From NCBI GenBank assembly GCA_024641255.1, contig JAHEDL010000501.1, positions 1-12,860 of the forward strand: a DNA stretch of 12,860 nucleotides, given 5' to 3'. The first letter of the stretch is position 1. Each line of letters opens with the position of its first letter. The notes beneath the pieces are model-generated. The model searched no databases and was not told the origin of the DNA. It saw nothing but the letters and a program-made list of their open reading frames with translations. Of this stretch, positions 1 through 6,970 are shown one piece after another. The DNA comes from Pseudorhodobacter sp. Its GTDB lineage: Bacteria > Pseudomonadota > Alphaproteobacteria > Rhodobacterales > Rhodobacteraceae. The translations under genes were made by a program, and so were the position numbers.

Positions 1-74
1 CCCCCACCGGATACCCACGCCCTCGCAAACAAAGCCCCCCGCCGCGCCCTAAAACCGCGTCGCACTCCAATACG

Positions 75-106
75 CCCAACACCGCCCCCAAACACCCACG
101 CTCCCC
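75..106 (-). other. candidate G-quadruplex motif
   Basis: On the + strand four C-tracts lie at 75-77, 85-89, 95-97 and 103-106, separated by 7, 5 and 5 bases. The - strand therefore meets the usual pattern of four runs of at least three G with loops of 1-7. The loops are fairly long, so stability would be moderate. A second motif lies 88 bases downstream. Pattern only; folding is not shown. Confidence 0.4.
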
Positions 107-128
107 GCACTCTACTCTCGCAGCTTCA

Positions 129-156
129 TCTTGGCCCAAATATCCCCGCCGAAGGC
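129..156 (+). repeat. short intergenic repeat, copy 1
   Basis: The 28 bases begin with TCTTGGCCCAAATATCCCCG and continue CCGAAGGC. They match copy 2 (261-288) at 27 of 28 positions. The first 20 bases match copy 3 (from 8450) with one mismatch. Similar short elements are scattered between genes in many Rhodobacteraceae genomes, by my recollection of the family. No transposase or open frame is associated, so it resembles a REP-like or terminator-associated element rather than an insertion sequence. Confidence 0.6.
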
Positions 157-194
157 TCCCACCCCGAAACCACCACCACCGCAAAAAACCAAAG

Positions 195-215
195 CCCAAC
201 CCTATGCCCGCTCCC
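195..215 (-). other. candidate G-quadruplex motif with short loops
   Basis: Four CCC tracts on the + strand at 195-197, 200-202, 207-209 and 213-215 are separated by 2, 4 and 3 bases, so the - strand reads as a compact G3 quadruplex motif. Short loops usually favour stable folding. It sits between the two repeat copies and downstream of the aminotransferase terminator. Inferred from pattern only. Confidence 0.5.
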
Positions 216-260
216 AAAACCAAGCAGCCAACCGCCCCCCTCACACAGCCCACCCCATCC

Positions 261-288
261 TCTTGGCCCAAATATCCCCGCCGGAGGC
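261..288 (+). repeat. short intergenic repeat, copy 2
   Basis: Same orientation as copy 1 and 132 bases further along, differing at one of 28 positions (GGAGGC in place of GAAGGC). The sequences flanking the two copies are not alike, so this is not a simple tandem duplication of a larger block. Confidence 0.6.
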
Positions 289-394
289 ACGCCACCTCAC
301 ACCCCGCCTCACCGTGAACACCCTAACGCATCCTTAACGCATGTGCCTAAGCCCTTGATTTTTTGTATCCCAAAAAGCGTCGCACTGACGGACA

Positions 395-433
395 GCCCAA
401 AATGCAACGGGCAGGGCCTTTCGACCCTGCCCG
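395..433 (-). terminator. rho-independent terminator of the aminotransferase gene
   Basis: A perfect 9-bp stem CGGGCAGGG/CCCTGCCCG (408-416 and 425-433) encloses an 8-base loop. Read on the - strand, the hairpin is followed by TTGCATTTT. It begins 25 bases after the stop codon of the aminotransferase at 458, the right place and orientation to end that transcript. The T tract is interrupted, so termination may be incomplete. Confidence 0.75.
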
Positions 434-457
434 CATAACTCCCGTCCAAAGGGGCTG

Positions 458-1852
458 TTAGCCGCGTGCCACCAGCAGCCCATCCGCCTTCAACCCGGCA
501 TAGCATTCGTCCAGCGATTTGCGGGCGCGTTCGATCAGCACATCAATTTCCGCAGGCGTGATCACCAGCGGCGGCGCAATGATCATCCGATCCCCAACGT
601 GGCGCATGATCAGATCATTGGCAAAGCAGCGCTCGCGGCAGCGGTAGCCAACAGTGCCAGTCTCGGCGGCAAACTTCGCCCGCGTCGCCTTGTTCGGGGT
701 CAGCGCAATCGACCCCATCAAGCCCACCAACTTGGCCTCGCCCACCAGCGGATGCTCGGTCAACGCCTCCCACTTCGCTTTCAAATAAGGGTGCGCCACA
801 TCACGGACATGCTCGACAATCTTTTCTTCCTGCATGATCCGCAGGTTCTCCAACGCCACCGCCGCCGCAACCGGATGCCCGGAATAGGTGTAGCCGTGGT
901 TGAACTCGTCGGAGCCGATCACCCCTGCAACCTCATCGCACACGATCGACCCGCCAATCGGCTGATACCCCGAAGACAACCCCTTCGCGATCGTCATGAT
1001 ATGCGGCCGAATGCCGAAAGTCTGGCTGCCAAACCAGTTACCAGTGCGACCAAATCCGGTAATCACCTCGTCTGCGATCAGCAAGATGCCGTATTTATCC
1101 ACGATACGCTGGATTTCCGGCCAGTAGGTGCTGGGCGGAATGATCACGCCCCCCGCGCCCTGCACCGGTTCACCAATAAAGGCTGCGACGTTTTCAACGC
1201 CCAGCGACAGGATCATCTTTTCCAGCTCCTGCGCCCGCATCAGACCGAAATCTTCCGGCGTCATCTCGCCGCCCTGTTCCCACCAGTTCGGCTCGCCAAT
1301 ATGGACGATCCCCGCCAGCTTGCCACCATGCGCATGGATGCCCGACATGCCGCCCAAAGACCCGCCGCCAATGGTCGACCCATGATACCCATTGGTCCGC
1401 GCAATGATGATACGCTTTTCCGGCTGGCCCTTGATGTCCCAATACCGCCGCACCAAACGGATGTTGGTGTCGTTGGCCTCGGACCCAGAGCCTGCGAAGA
1501 ACACATGGTTCATGCCTTCGGGCGCGATTTCGGCAATCTTCGCGGCCAAAGCAATTGCCGGAACGTGGCTGGTCTGGAAGAAGGTGTTGTAATAGGCCAG
1601 CTCGTCCATCTGCCGCTTGGCAACTTCGCCCAACTCTGGGCGACCGTAGCCGATGTTGACGCACCACAGCCCGGCCATGCCATCAATGATCTTGTGGCCT
1701 TCGCTGTCGGTCAGCCAGACCCCTTTGCCCTGCGTCATGATCCGCGCACCTTTTTTGCCCAGCGCCGTATTGGCGGTGAACGGGTGCATGTGGTGCGCGG
1801 CGTCCAGCGCCTGCAACTCTGCCGTCGGCATATGGTTGGTGATCTTGTTCAT
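458..1852 (-). CDS. spuC: class III aminotransferase, polyamine (putrescine/spermidine):pyruvate type
   Basis: PLP-dependent transaminase of 464 residues, the usual length for this family. It would move an amino group from putrescine or a related amine or omega-amino acid to pyruvate, in the cytoplasm. Visible class III motifs: GLWCVNIGYG (61-70), GSGSEAND (121-128, phosphate binding), YHG (156-158, ring stacking), ADEV with D261 (pyridine nitrogen) and AKGL with K290 (the Schiff-base lysine). The sequence follows Pseudomonas SpuC closely along its length by memory, including GMNHVFF and YSGHPVAAAVALEN. The ATG at 1852 has GAGGG about 8 bases upstream. The GntR gene lies upstream on the same strand and a terminator follows. 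Taurine or beta-alanine aminotransferase is an alternative for the substrate; the fold and chemistry are secure. Confidence 0.88.
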   Translation of the reverse strand: MNKITNHMPTAELQALDAAHHMHPFTANTALGKKGARIMTQGKGVWLTDSEGHKIIDGMAGLWCVNIGYGRPELGEVAKRQMDELAYYNTFFQTSHVPAIALAAKIAEIAPEGMNHVFFAGSGSEANDTNIRLVRRYWDIKGQPEKRIIIARTNGYHGSTIGGGSLGGMSGIHAHGGKLAGIVHIGEPNWWEQGGEMTPEDFGLMRAQELEKMILSLGVENVAAFIGEPVQGAGGVIIPPSTYWPEIQRIVDKYGILLIADEVITGFGRTGNWFGSQTFGIRPHIMTIAKGLSSGYQPIGGSIVCDEVAGVIGSDEFNHGYTYSGHPVAAAVALENLRIMQEEKIVEHVRDVAHPYLKAKWEALTEHPLVGEAKLVGLMGSIALTPNKATRAKFAAETGTVGYRCRERCFANDLIMRHVGDRMIIAPPLVITPAEIDVLIERARKSLDECYAGLKADGLLVARG

Positions 1853-1921
1853 CGGCTGACCCTCACGGAATGTTCCCGGCGCGCGAATCCAAAGTGGAAT
1901 TCAGGGCGCTTTCCGCAAGAT

Positions 1922-1962
1922 TATGATCAAATCAAACGGCGATCAAGGAATTTGATCAAATT
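1922..1962 (-). promoter_or_regulatory. candidate operator cluster, palindrome AATTTGATCAAATT plus a second site
   Basis: A perfect 14-bp palindrome (1949-1962) lies 97-110 bases before the aminotransferase start and 9 bases beyond the GntR stop codon. A second site, TATGATCAAA (1922-1931), differs from the TTTGATCAAA core by one base, and a GATCAA half-site lies between them at 1941. Short palindromes of this kind are typical operators of GntR/FCD regulators, and the neighbouring gene encodes one. The TTTGATCAAA core recurs at 10962-10971. That the regulator binds here is inference. Confidence 0.55.
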
Positions 1963-1971
1963 TTGAAATAA

Positions 1972-2631
1972 CTAAATTTCGCCGCGCTGCATTGCTGCCC
2001 GGACTTGGTCTACACCTTGCGCGATGTCGCGGTGCATTGCAGCGGCCAGTGCAGTTGCGTCGCCCGCGCGCATGGCCGCAAGCGCATCCTTGTGCGCATC
2101 TGGCAACGACGTTGCGCCAGACTTTGCCGATACCACCCGCAAGCTTGGCCCAAAGCGCAGCCAAAGCGAACGTGCCATGTCAATCAACACCCCCGCACCT
2201 GCAGCCTCGTAGAGCGCAAAGTGAAACGCGTGATTGCTTTGCAGATAGCCCGAAACATCATCGGCCCGAATTGCCGCATCAACCTTTTGGTCAATGGCAT
2301 CCAGCCGGTCGATCAACTCTGGCGTCAGCGCGGCGCAAGCCAGTTCGGCCAGGCGCGGTTCGATGGTCAGGCGCGCAAAGGCGACCTGATCAAGGTCTGA
2401 TAACGAGAGCTTCGGCACCGTCACCCGCCGATTGCCCTGCGGCAGCAAAGCTCCCTCGGCGGCCAAGCGGCGGATCGCTTCGCGCACTGGCGTCATGCCC
2501 GCGTCAAGGCCAGCCGTCAGCCCTTGAATGGTGACAGGCTGGCCGGGTTCCAACACCCCAAACAGGATCATGTCGCGCAGGCGCGCGTAGGTGACCTCGT
2601 GGGTCGGGATCTTGCGGAAATCTTCGGTCAT
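1972..2631 (-). CDS. GntR-family transcriptional regulator with FCD ligand domain
   Basis: Cytoplasmic DNA-binding regulator of 219 residues, normal for the FadR/FCD subfamily. The N-terminal winged helix-turn-helix (about 8-72) includes TPVREAIRRLAAEGAL, the classic GntR recognition-helix pattern. The C-terminal helical FCD domain (about 80-205) has His at 134, 137, 180 and 200, where the family usually binds a metal next to an organic-acid ligand. I chose ATG 2631 because the residues before it in the longer open frame (up to 2775) show no family similarity and the winged helix then starts at the expected place; the ribosome-binding site is weak. It lies immediately upstream of the SpuC-like gene, is divergent from the Gfo/Idh gene, and probably controls the aminotransferase. 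The ligand cannot be told. Confidence 0.88.
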   Translation of the reverse strand: MTEDFRKIPTHEVTYARLRDMILFGVLEPGQPVTIQGLTAGLDAGMTPVREAIRRLAAEGALLPQGNRRVTVPKLSLSDLDQVAFARLTIEPRLAELACAALTPELIDRLDAIDQKVDAAIRADDVSGYLQSNHAFHFALYEAAGAGVLIDMARSLWLRFGPSLRVVSAKSGATSLPDAHKDALAAMRAGDATALAAAMHRDIAQGVDQVRAAMQRGEI

Positions 2632-2892
2632 GCAGCCAGAACTCGTTCCATCTTTGCCCCTGTTATGCGCAAGGGCGGCAAGGTTGCAAGCCTGTGCTGC
2701 AAACGCCCACCGCAAGATCTGCAAAGCGGGTAAAATCGGCACTCTATGCGGGGGCGTAGGCCCTTGCCCGCCCAAGCCATCTGCATTTTCAAACCGGCAT
2801 GTGATAGCTTTGCCAAAGCGGCCACGGGCAATAGCTAGCCGTGTCTTGCCTGCCCGCTGTCAATGCACTTGCATTCACTACAAAAGCAGGCC

Positions 2893-2906
2893 TCAAAGCG
2901 CTTTGA
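2893..2906. promoter_or_regulatory. LacI-type operator candidate
   Basis: TCAAAGCGCTTTGA is a perfect 14-bp palindrome with a central CG, the form typical of LacI/GalR-family operators. It ends 23 bases before the ATG of the Gfo/Idh oxidoreductase, where a repressor would block transcription start. No LacI-family regulator is encoded in the window, so the protein would come from elsewhere. Confidence 0.5.
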
Positions 2907-2929
2907 ACCTCTTGCAAAAGGACACGCCA

Positions 2930-4099
2930 ATGGCCACCACCGCAGCCCATGTTGCCCGCCCGTCACGCATTCGCCTTGGTATGGTCGGTGGTGGGCGGGG
3001 TGCCTTTATTGGTGCAGTTCACCGCATTGCGGCACGCATTGACGACCAATATGAACTGGTTGCGGGTGCGTTTTCGTCGGACCCGGAAAAAGCGGCGGGC
3101 TCTGCCGCCGATCTGGGTGTTGCGCGCAGCTATAGCAGCTTTGCCGAAATGGCTGCGAAGGAAGCACGTCGCAAAGACGGAATCGAGGCTGTCGCCATCG
3201 TCACCCCCAACCACATGCACGCGCCTGTTGCACTGCAATTTCTGAAACGCGGCATTCATGTGATCTGCGACAAACCGCTGACCGCAACCTTGCCCGAAGC
3301 AAAAAAGCTGGCGAAAGCCGCGCAAGAGTCAGGCGTGGTTTTTGCGCTGACGCATAACTACACCGGCTATCCAATGATCCGTCAGGCGCGCGAGATGGTT
3401 CAGGCTGGTATCTTGGGCGATATCCGGCTGGTAAATGTTGAATACGCGCAAGATTGGCTGGCCGAGCCGCTGGAAAATTCGGGGCAGAAGCAGGCCGACT
3501 GGCGCACCGACCCGGCGCGGTCTGGCGTTGGCGGATCGACGGGCGATATTGGCACCCATGCCTTCAACCTTGCCAACTTCGTTTCGGGACTGACGCTGCA
3601 AGAACTGTCTGCCGACCTGCAAAGCTTTGTCCCCGGTCGTCGCGTTGATGACAACGGTCATGTCCTGATGCGCTACACCTCTGGTGCACGCGGGATGCTT
3701 TGGTGCAGTCAGGTCGCATCGGGCTGTGAAAATGGCCTGAAATTGCGGATTTATGGCACCAAGGCCGGTATCGAATGGGAGCAGGAAAACCCGAACTACC
3801 TTTGGGTCACGCCGCTTGGCGCGCCGCGGTATCGGCTGTCGCGTGGCGGGGCGGGCACTGGCGATGCGGCTGCGCGGGTCACGCGAGTTCCGGCAGGTCA
3901 CCCTGAAGGATATCTGGAGGGTTTCGCGAACATTTACGCCGAAGCTGCGCGGGCGATTATTGCCCGGCGGGACGGCGTAGCAATGGACGCCGCCGTCAGC
4001 TTCCCAGGGTTGAAAGAGGGACTTCAGGGCGTAGCTTTTGTTGATGCCTGCGTGCGGTCTTCGGGCAAGAATGGCGCATGGACCAAACTCGCGCTGTAA
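2930..4099 (+). CDS. Gfo/Idh/MocA family NAD(P)-dependent oxidoreductase
   Basis: Cytoplasmic dehydrogenase of 389 residues that probably oxidises a sugar, inositol or sugar-derivative hydroxyl. The N-terminal Rossmann domain starts with GMVGGGRGAFIG (17-28), followed by TPNHMHAP (92-99) and CDKP (113-116, the EKP-type motif with catalytic K115). The C-terminal domain carries GDIGTHAFNL (205-214) with the D206/H210 pair expected in the family. ATG 2930 is chosen because AAAAGGA lies about 8 bases upstream and the Rossmann fold then starts at residue 13; the frame is open further upstream, but that part is non-coding in character. It is divergent from the GntR gene and ends 15 bases from the convergent trgB stop with no visible terminator. 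The LacI-type palindrome suggests sugar-responsive control. Substrate not determinable. Confidence 0.88.
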   Translation: MATTAAHVARPSRIRLGMVGGGRGAFIGAVHRIAARIDDQYELVAGAFSSDPEKAAGSAADLGVARSYSSFAEMAAKEARRKDGIEAVAIVTPNHMHAPVALQFLKRGIHVICDKPLTATLPEAKKLAKAAQESGVVFALTHNYTGYPMIRQAREMVQAGILGDIRLVNVEYAQDWLAEPLENSGQKQADWRTDPARSGVGGSTGDIGTHAFNLANFVSGLTLQELSADLQSFVPGRRVDDNGHVLMRYTSGARGMLWCSQVASGCENGLKLRIYGTKAGIEWEQENPNYLWVTPLGAPRYRLSRGGAGTGDAAARVTRVPAGHPEGYLEGFANIYAEAARAIIARRDGVAMDAAVSFPGLKEGLQGVAFVDACVRSSGKNGAWTKLAL

Positions 4100-4114
4100 G
4101 CTGCGACAAGGCGA

Positions 4115-5269
4115 TCAAGCGGGGCGCTGGTGCGTCCCGTTTTGATGATCCCTGCGCAAACGGTCACGCTGCCCCGCCAACCAAAACGCCGTCAAAACCG
4201 TGGGCGCGTTGCTGATCTCACCGCTGGCAACCAATGCCATAAGCTGATCAAAGCTTAGCAAATGGCCGCGAATATCTTCGGCTTCACCTTCGACCCCAAA
4301 CACACCTGCGGCCCCATCCGGCAGGTCGGTGATTGCGACGAAGGAATAGAGATATTCTGCCGAGCATCCGGGTGACGGATAATAGTTTGCAACCGGTAGC
4401 AAGGCGCCCAATTGCAAACCGGCCTCTTCCTCGGCCTCGCGGCGCGCAGCATGTTCTGGCGTTTCGCCAGCATCGATGCGGCCTGCGATGGCTTCGATTT
4501 GCCACGGCTGCGGATCGCCGCGCAAATGTGGCCCGGCGCGGAACTGATCGACCACAAGTACCCGATCTTGCAGCGGATCGTAAGGCAACACCGTAACCGC
4601 ATCACAGGCGATGAAACCCGCCCGCGTTACCTTCGGGCTCATCGAGCCGTCAAAGCGACGAAAGCTGACGTCGATTTCCTCGATCGCAAAGAAGCGCGCG
4701 TAAGGTTCGCGCAGGGCGGCAATAGCCACATCGCCAGCCACAACCCGTTTGCGCATCGCTGTCGGGGCCGGATTGCGCGCGCGCACACGCGACGCCCCGC
4801 GCGCCAACATTTGCGGGAACCGCGCGGCAACCGCATAGCCGGGCTTTACGCCATAAAGCGCCATGTAATCTTGCGCCATCGCTTCAAATTCGGCCCCAAA
4901 GCGCGCCTGCCATTCGGTCAGAGACCACGGCACAATTGCGCCAACCGGGTCGCCCAAAGCGGGCTGAAAGATTTGAGCGTCGACCGCACCATGATCGGTT
5001 TCAACCCGCATGGCCGCGATTTCAAAGCCAAACCCACCTTCGAAAAATACCAACCGTGCAACGTCATCGGCGGTAAGGTCAGGCACCACTATGCCTTCAA
5101 CCTTCCCACCAGCCGCAGCTTGCATCAGGGGATAGCTGTCTTGATGGCCCCAAATCATCTGCCGATCATGGAGCCAAGCGGCGCTAAAGCTAACCTCACG
5201 CCCCAAAACGATATGAAGCAAAGGCAGGTGGCGCAACGTACCGCAGAAGAAAAACTGGCTCACGACCAT
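4115..5269 (-). CDS. trgB: TrgB-like protein, gamma-glutamylcyclotransferase-like domain fused to a Nudix hydrolase
   Basis: A two-domain cytoplasmic protein of 384 residues. Residues about 5-105 resemble the AIG2/GGCT fold: FFCGTLR (7-13) corresponds to the YGS/TL substrate loop and FFEGG (E77) to the catalytic-glutamate region. Residues about 215-365 form an ADP-ribose-pyrophosphatase-like Nudix domain with a complete Nudix box at 263-285 (GRIDAGE, then REAEEEAGL). In Rhodobacter sphaeroides trgAB contributes to high-level tellurite resistance; the true substrate is not known to me. I chose ATG 5269, which has GGGAAG just upstream and overlaps the trgA stop by 10 bases; the ATG at 5284 would add five residues with a poorer ribosome site. 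Last gene of the photolyase-cfa-trgA-trgB run. No terminator is visible before the convergent gene. Confidence 0.85.
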   Translation of the reverse strand: MVVSQFFFCGTLRHLPLLHIVLGREVSFSAAWLHDRQMIWGHQDSYPLMQAAAGGKVEGIVVPDLTADDVARLVFFEGGFGFEIAAMRVETDHGAVDAQIFQPALGDPVGAIVPWSLTEWQARFGAEFEAMAQDYMALYGVKPGYAVAARFPQMLARGASRVRARNPAPTAMRKRVVAGDVAIAALREPYARFFAIEEIDVSFRRFDGSMSPKVTRAGFIACDAVTVLPYDPLQDRVLVVDQFRAGPHLRGDPQPWQIEAIAGRIDAGETPEHAARREAEEEAGLQLGALLPVANYYPSPGCSAEYLYSFVAITDLPDGAAGVFGVEGEAEDIRGHLLSFDQLMALVASGEISNAPTVLTAFWLAGQRDRLRRDHQNGTHQRPA

Positions 5270-5700
5270 CGCTTCCCGGCCCATTCGGCCAGCAGTCCGG
5301 CAAGTGCCCCGCCGCCAAGCAACACCACGGCCATGTCCAGCGCCACCAGTTTCTTGGCATATTCCAACATCAAGTCAAAAATCCCCAACACAGCTTCCAT
5401 CGGGCCATCATACATCATGTGCATCGACTTCCGGATCATGAAATAGATCGAGAAACCCAACAGAGCCCAGAACACCACGGTGATCGAGGTTCGAATGCCG
5501 TGGCCGATGGCTTCGCGGTAGCCGTGCCCGGCCAGCGCGCCCATCACAATCCACCCCACAACAAACCCGATCGCGGCGGTGATTTCGCGAAAGAAGCCCA
5601 GCGCTGTGCCGGCAGGCAGATGTTTGACAAAGGTGTCTGCGGCAACGAATGCCAACAGCGCAAAGGCCACAGCGGCGGTAAGTTTGGCGGCGGTGGGCAT
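5260..5700 (-). CDS. trgA: TrgA family membrane protein (tellurite-resistance associated)
   Basis: Small inner-membrane protein of 146 residues with four hydrophobic segments at roughly 5-22, 38-58, 70-90 and 117-138. The MPTAAKL start, the overall size and its position directly before the GGCT-Nudix gene match the TrgA family of Rhodobacteraceae, known from the R. sphaeroides tellurite-resistance locus. No enzymatic motif is seen and the molecular role is unknown. GAGG lies about 6 bases before the ATG. It starts 12 bases after the cfa stop and overlaps trgB, so it is very likely co-transcribed and translationally coupled. Confidence 0.83.
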   Translation of the reverse strand: MPTAAKLTAAVAFALLAFVAADTFVKHLPAGTALGFFREITAAIGFVVGWIVMGALAGHGYREAIGHGIRTSITVVFWALLGFSIYFMIRKSMHMMYDGPMEAVLGIFDLMLEYAKKLVALDMAVVLLGGGALAGLLAEWAGKRWS

Positions 5701-5712
5701 GAAATCCTCAAT

Positions 5713-6921
5713 CTACGGGCGGGTCACGGTAATCTGCGTTACATCGCAGTTTCCGCCCTCAAACGTGCCAGCACAAGAGGCCAGATAGAAGTTCCACATC
5801 CGGCGAAAACGGTCGTCAAAGCCTTGGGCCGAAATCTCGGCCCAAGCCGCATTGAAACTGTCGTGCCAGCGCCGAAGCGTCTGGCTGTAGCTTTTGCCAA
5901 ACTCGACCGATCCCAGAACTTTCAGCCCCGCGCGTTCGATTTCGCGACGCAGCACCGATGGGCTTGGCAGCATGCCGCCCGGAAATATGTATTTCTGAAT
6001 GAAATCAACACTTTTCCGGTAGGTTTCATACCGCGCATCCTGCACCGTAATGATCTGCAGCGTTGCCTTCCGGCCCGGCTTAAGCCGGTCGCGCAGACTG
6101 TTGAAATAGGTCGGCCAGTATTTCTCTCCCACCGCCTCGAACATCTCGATACTGGCAATCCCGTCGTAGATGCCGCGCTCATCGCGATAGTCTTGCAGCT
6201 TGATGTCAACCTGCCCGGACAAGCCCAAGCGTTGCATCCGTGCCACGGCATAATCATGCTGCGCCTGTGAAATGGTCAAACCGGTCACGCGCAGGCCGCG
6301 TTCTTTCGCCGCGTATTCGGCAAAACCGCCCCATCCGCAGCCAATTTCCAGAACGTGATCGCCGGGTTTTGCACCCATCTGATCGACCAAACTGGCATAT
6401 TTCTGCTCTTGCGCCTTTTCCAGACTTTCCTGCCCACTGCGATAAAGCGCGCTGGAATAGGTCATGCTGTCATCCAGCCACAGCCGGTAAAACGCATTCC
6501 CAAGATCGTAATGATAGGCGATATTCTTTCTGGCCTGCCGCTTCGAATTCGACTGCAGCCAAAACCGCATCCGTTCATACGCGCGCACCAAAGCCATGCC
6601 CGGAAAGCCGTCATAGACCGCGTCGTTCTTTTCGTGCACCAGATCCATCAGCGCGATCAAGTCGGGTGTTGACCATCCACCCTCGACATAGGCGTCGCAA
6701 AACCCCAAGTCGCCTTCCCGGATCAACCGGGCGAAAACATCGACATCGTGGACATGTATCGCGGCCACAGGACCGTGGTTTTTACCGGTAATCCGAAACC
6801 GCCGCCCGTCGGGCAGCACAAAATCTAACTGACCGTGCTGTAACTGTTTGGCCACCGAAAACACCGCACTGAAATAGCGCGGCAGACGCGTTTGACCTTT
6901 GGTGTCCGTGAAATAATCCAT
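5713..6921 (-). CDS. cfa: cyclopropane-fatty-acyl-phospholipid synthase family methyltransferase
   Basis: SAM-dependent enzyme of 402 residues that modifies double bonds of unsaturated acyl chains in membrane phospholipids; some relatives make methylated rather than cyclopropane products. Visible: a small N-terminal domain with QLDFVLPDGRRFRITG, then YHYDLGNAFY (136-145), the SAM-binding VLEIGCGWGG (190-199), MFEAVG (260-265), DFIQKYIFPGG (306-316) and the family ending GGNCDVTQITV. The start is GTGATG; I chose ATG 6921, with GGGGG about 5-8 bases upstream, though GTG 6924 is possible. It lies 49 bases after the photolyase and 12 before trgA. A photolyase next to cfa recalls the sigma-E (singlet-oxygen) regulon of R. 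sphaeroides. Confidence 0.92.
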   Translation of the reverse strand: MDYFTDTKGQTRLPRYFSAVFSVAKQLQHGQLDFVLPDGRRFRITGKNHGPVAAIHVHDVDVFARLIREGDLGFCDAYVEGGWSTPDLIALMDLVHEKNDAVYDGFPGMALVRAYERMRFWLQSNSKRQARKNIAYHYDLGNAFYRLWLDDSMTYSSALYRSGQESLEKAQEQKYASLVDQMGAKPGDHVLEIGCGWGGFAEYAAKERGLRVTGLTISQAQHDYAVARMQRLGLSGQVDIKLQDYRDERGIYDGIASIEMFEAVGEKYWPTYFNSLRDRLKPGRKATLQIITVQDARYETYRKSVDFIQKYIFPGGMLPSPSVLRREIERAGLKVLGSVEFGKSYSQTLRRWHDSFNAAWAEISAQGFDDRFRRMWNFYLASCAGTFEGGNCDVTQITVTRP

Positions 6922-6970
6922 CACAAGCCCCCATGGCTTTCAGGTATTTTTTCAGAACATCGTCCATCTC

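Larger units (their letters stand above)
1..407. other. C-rich intergenic region without a convincing gene
   Basis: No reading frame here looks like a real protein. The open frame around 131-337 is short, rich in Pro, Lys and Gln, and spans both copies of a non-coding repeat. Counting bases over 1-300 gives about 152 C against about 40 G on the + strand, an extreme strand bias that the genes in the rest of the window do not show. The stretch holds two repeat copies (129-156 and 261-288) and two runs of four C-tracts that could fold as G-quadruplexes on the opposite strand. No promoter or RNA gene is recognised. Confidence 0.6.

Noticed and set aside
129..288. CRISPR array from the two repeat copies
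   Set aside because: Only two copies, a spacer of about 100 bases, no third unit nearby, and the same core occurs singly at 8450; no cas genes.
131..337. Small Pro-rich open frame on the + strand
   Set aside because: It spans both copies of a non-coding repeat in a C-rich region; the Pro content simply reflects CCN codons, and no ribosome site is seen.
1949..1962. FNR/FnrL box
   Set aside because: FNR sites read TTGAT-N4-ATCAA; here the two halves overlap in TTTGATCAAA without the 4-base spacer.
599..1966. Long open frame on the + strand opposite the aminotransferase gene
   Set aside because: It is the antisense shadow of a clear class III aminotransferase, with Arg/His-rich composition and no recognisable domain.
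2632..2775. N-terminal extension of the GntR regulator to an earlier start
   Set aside because: The extra 48 residues have no family similarity, and the winged helix starts at the expected distance from ATG 2631.
2591..2929. N-terminal extension of the Gfo/Idh oxidoreductase
   Set aside because: The extension covers the divergent promoter region and the LacI-type palindrome; ATG 2930 has a good ribosome site and the Rossmann fold follows directly.
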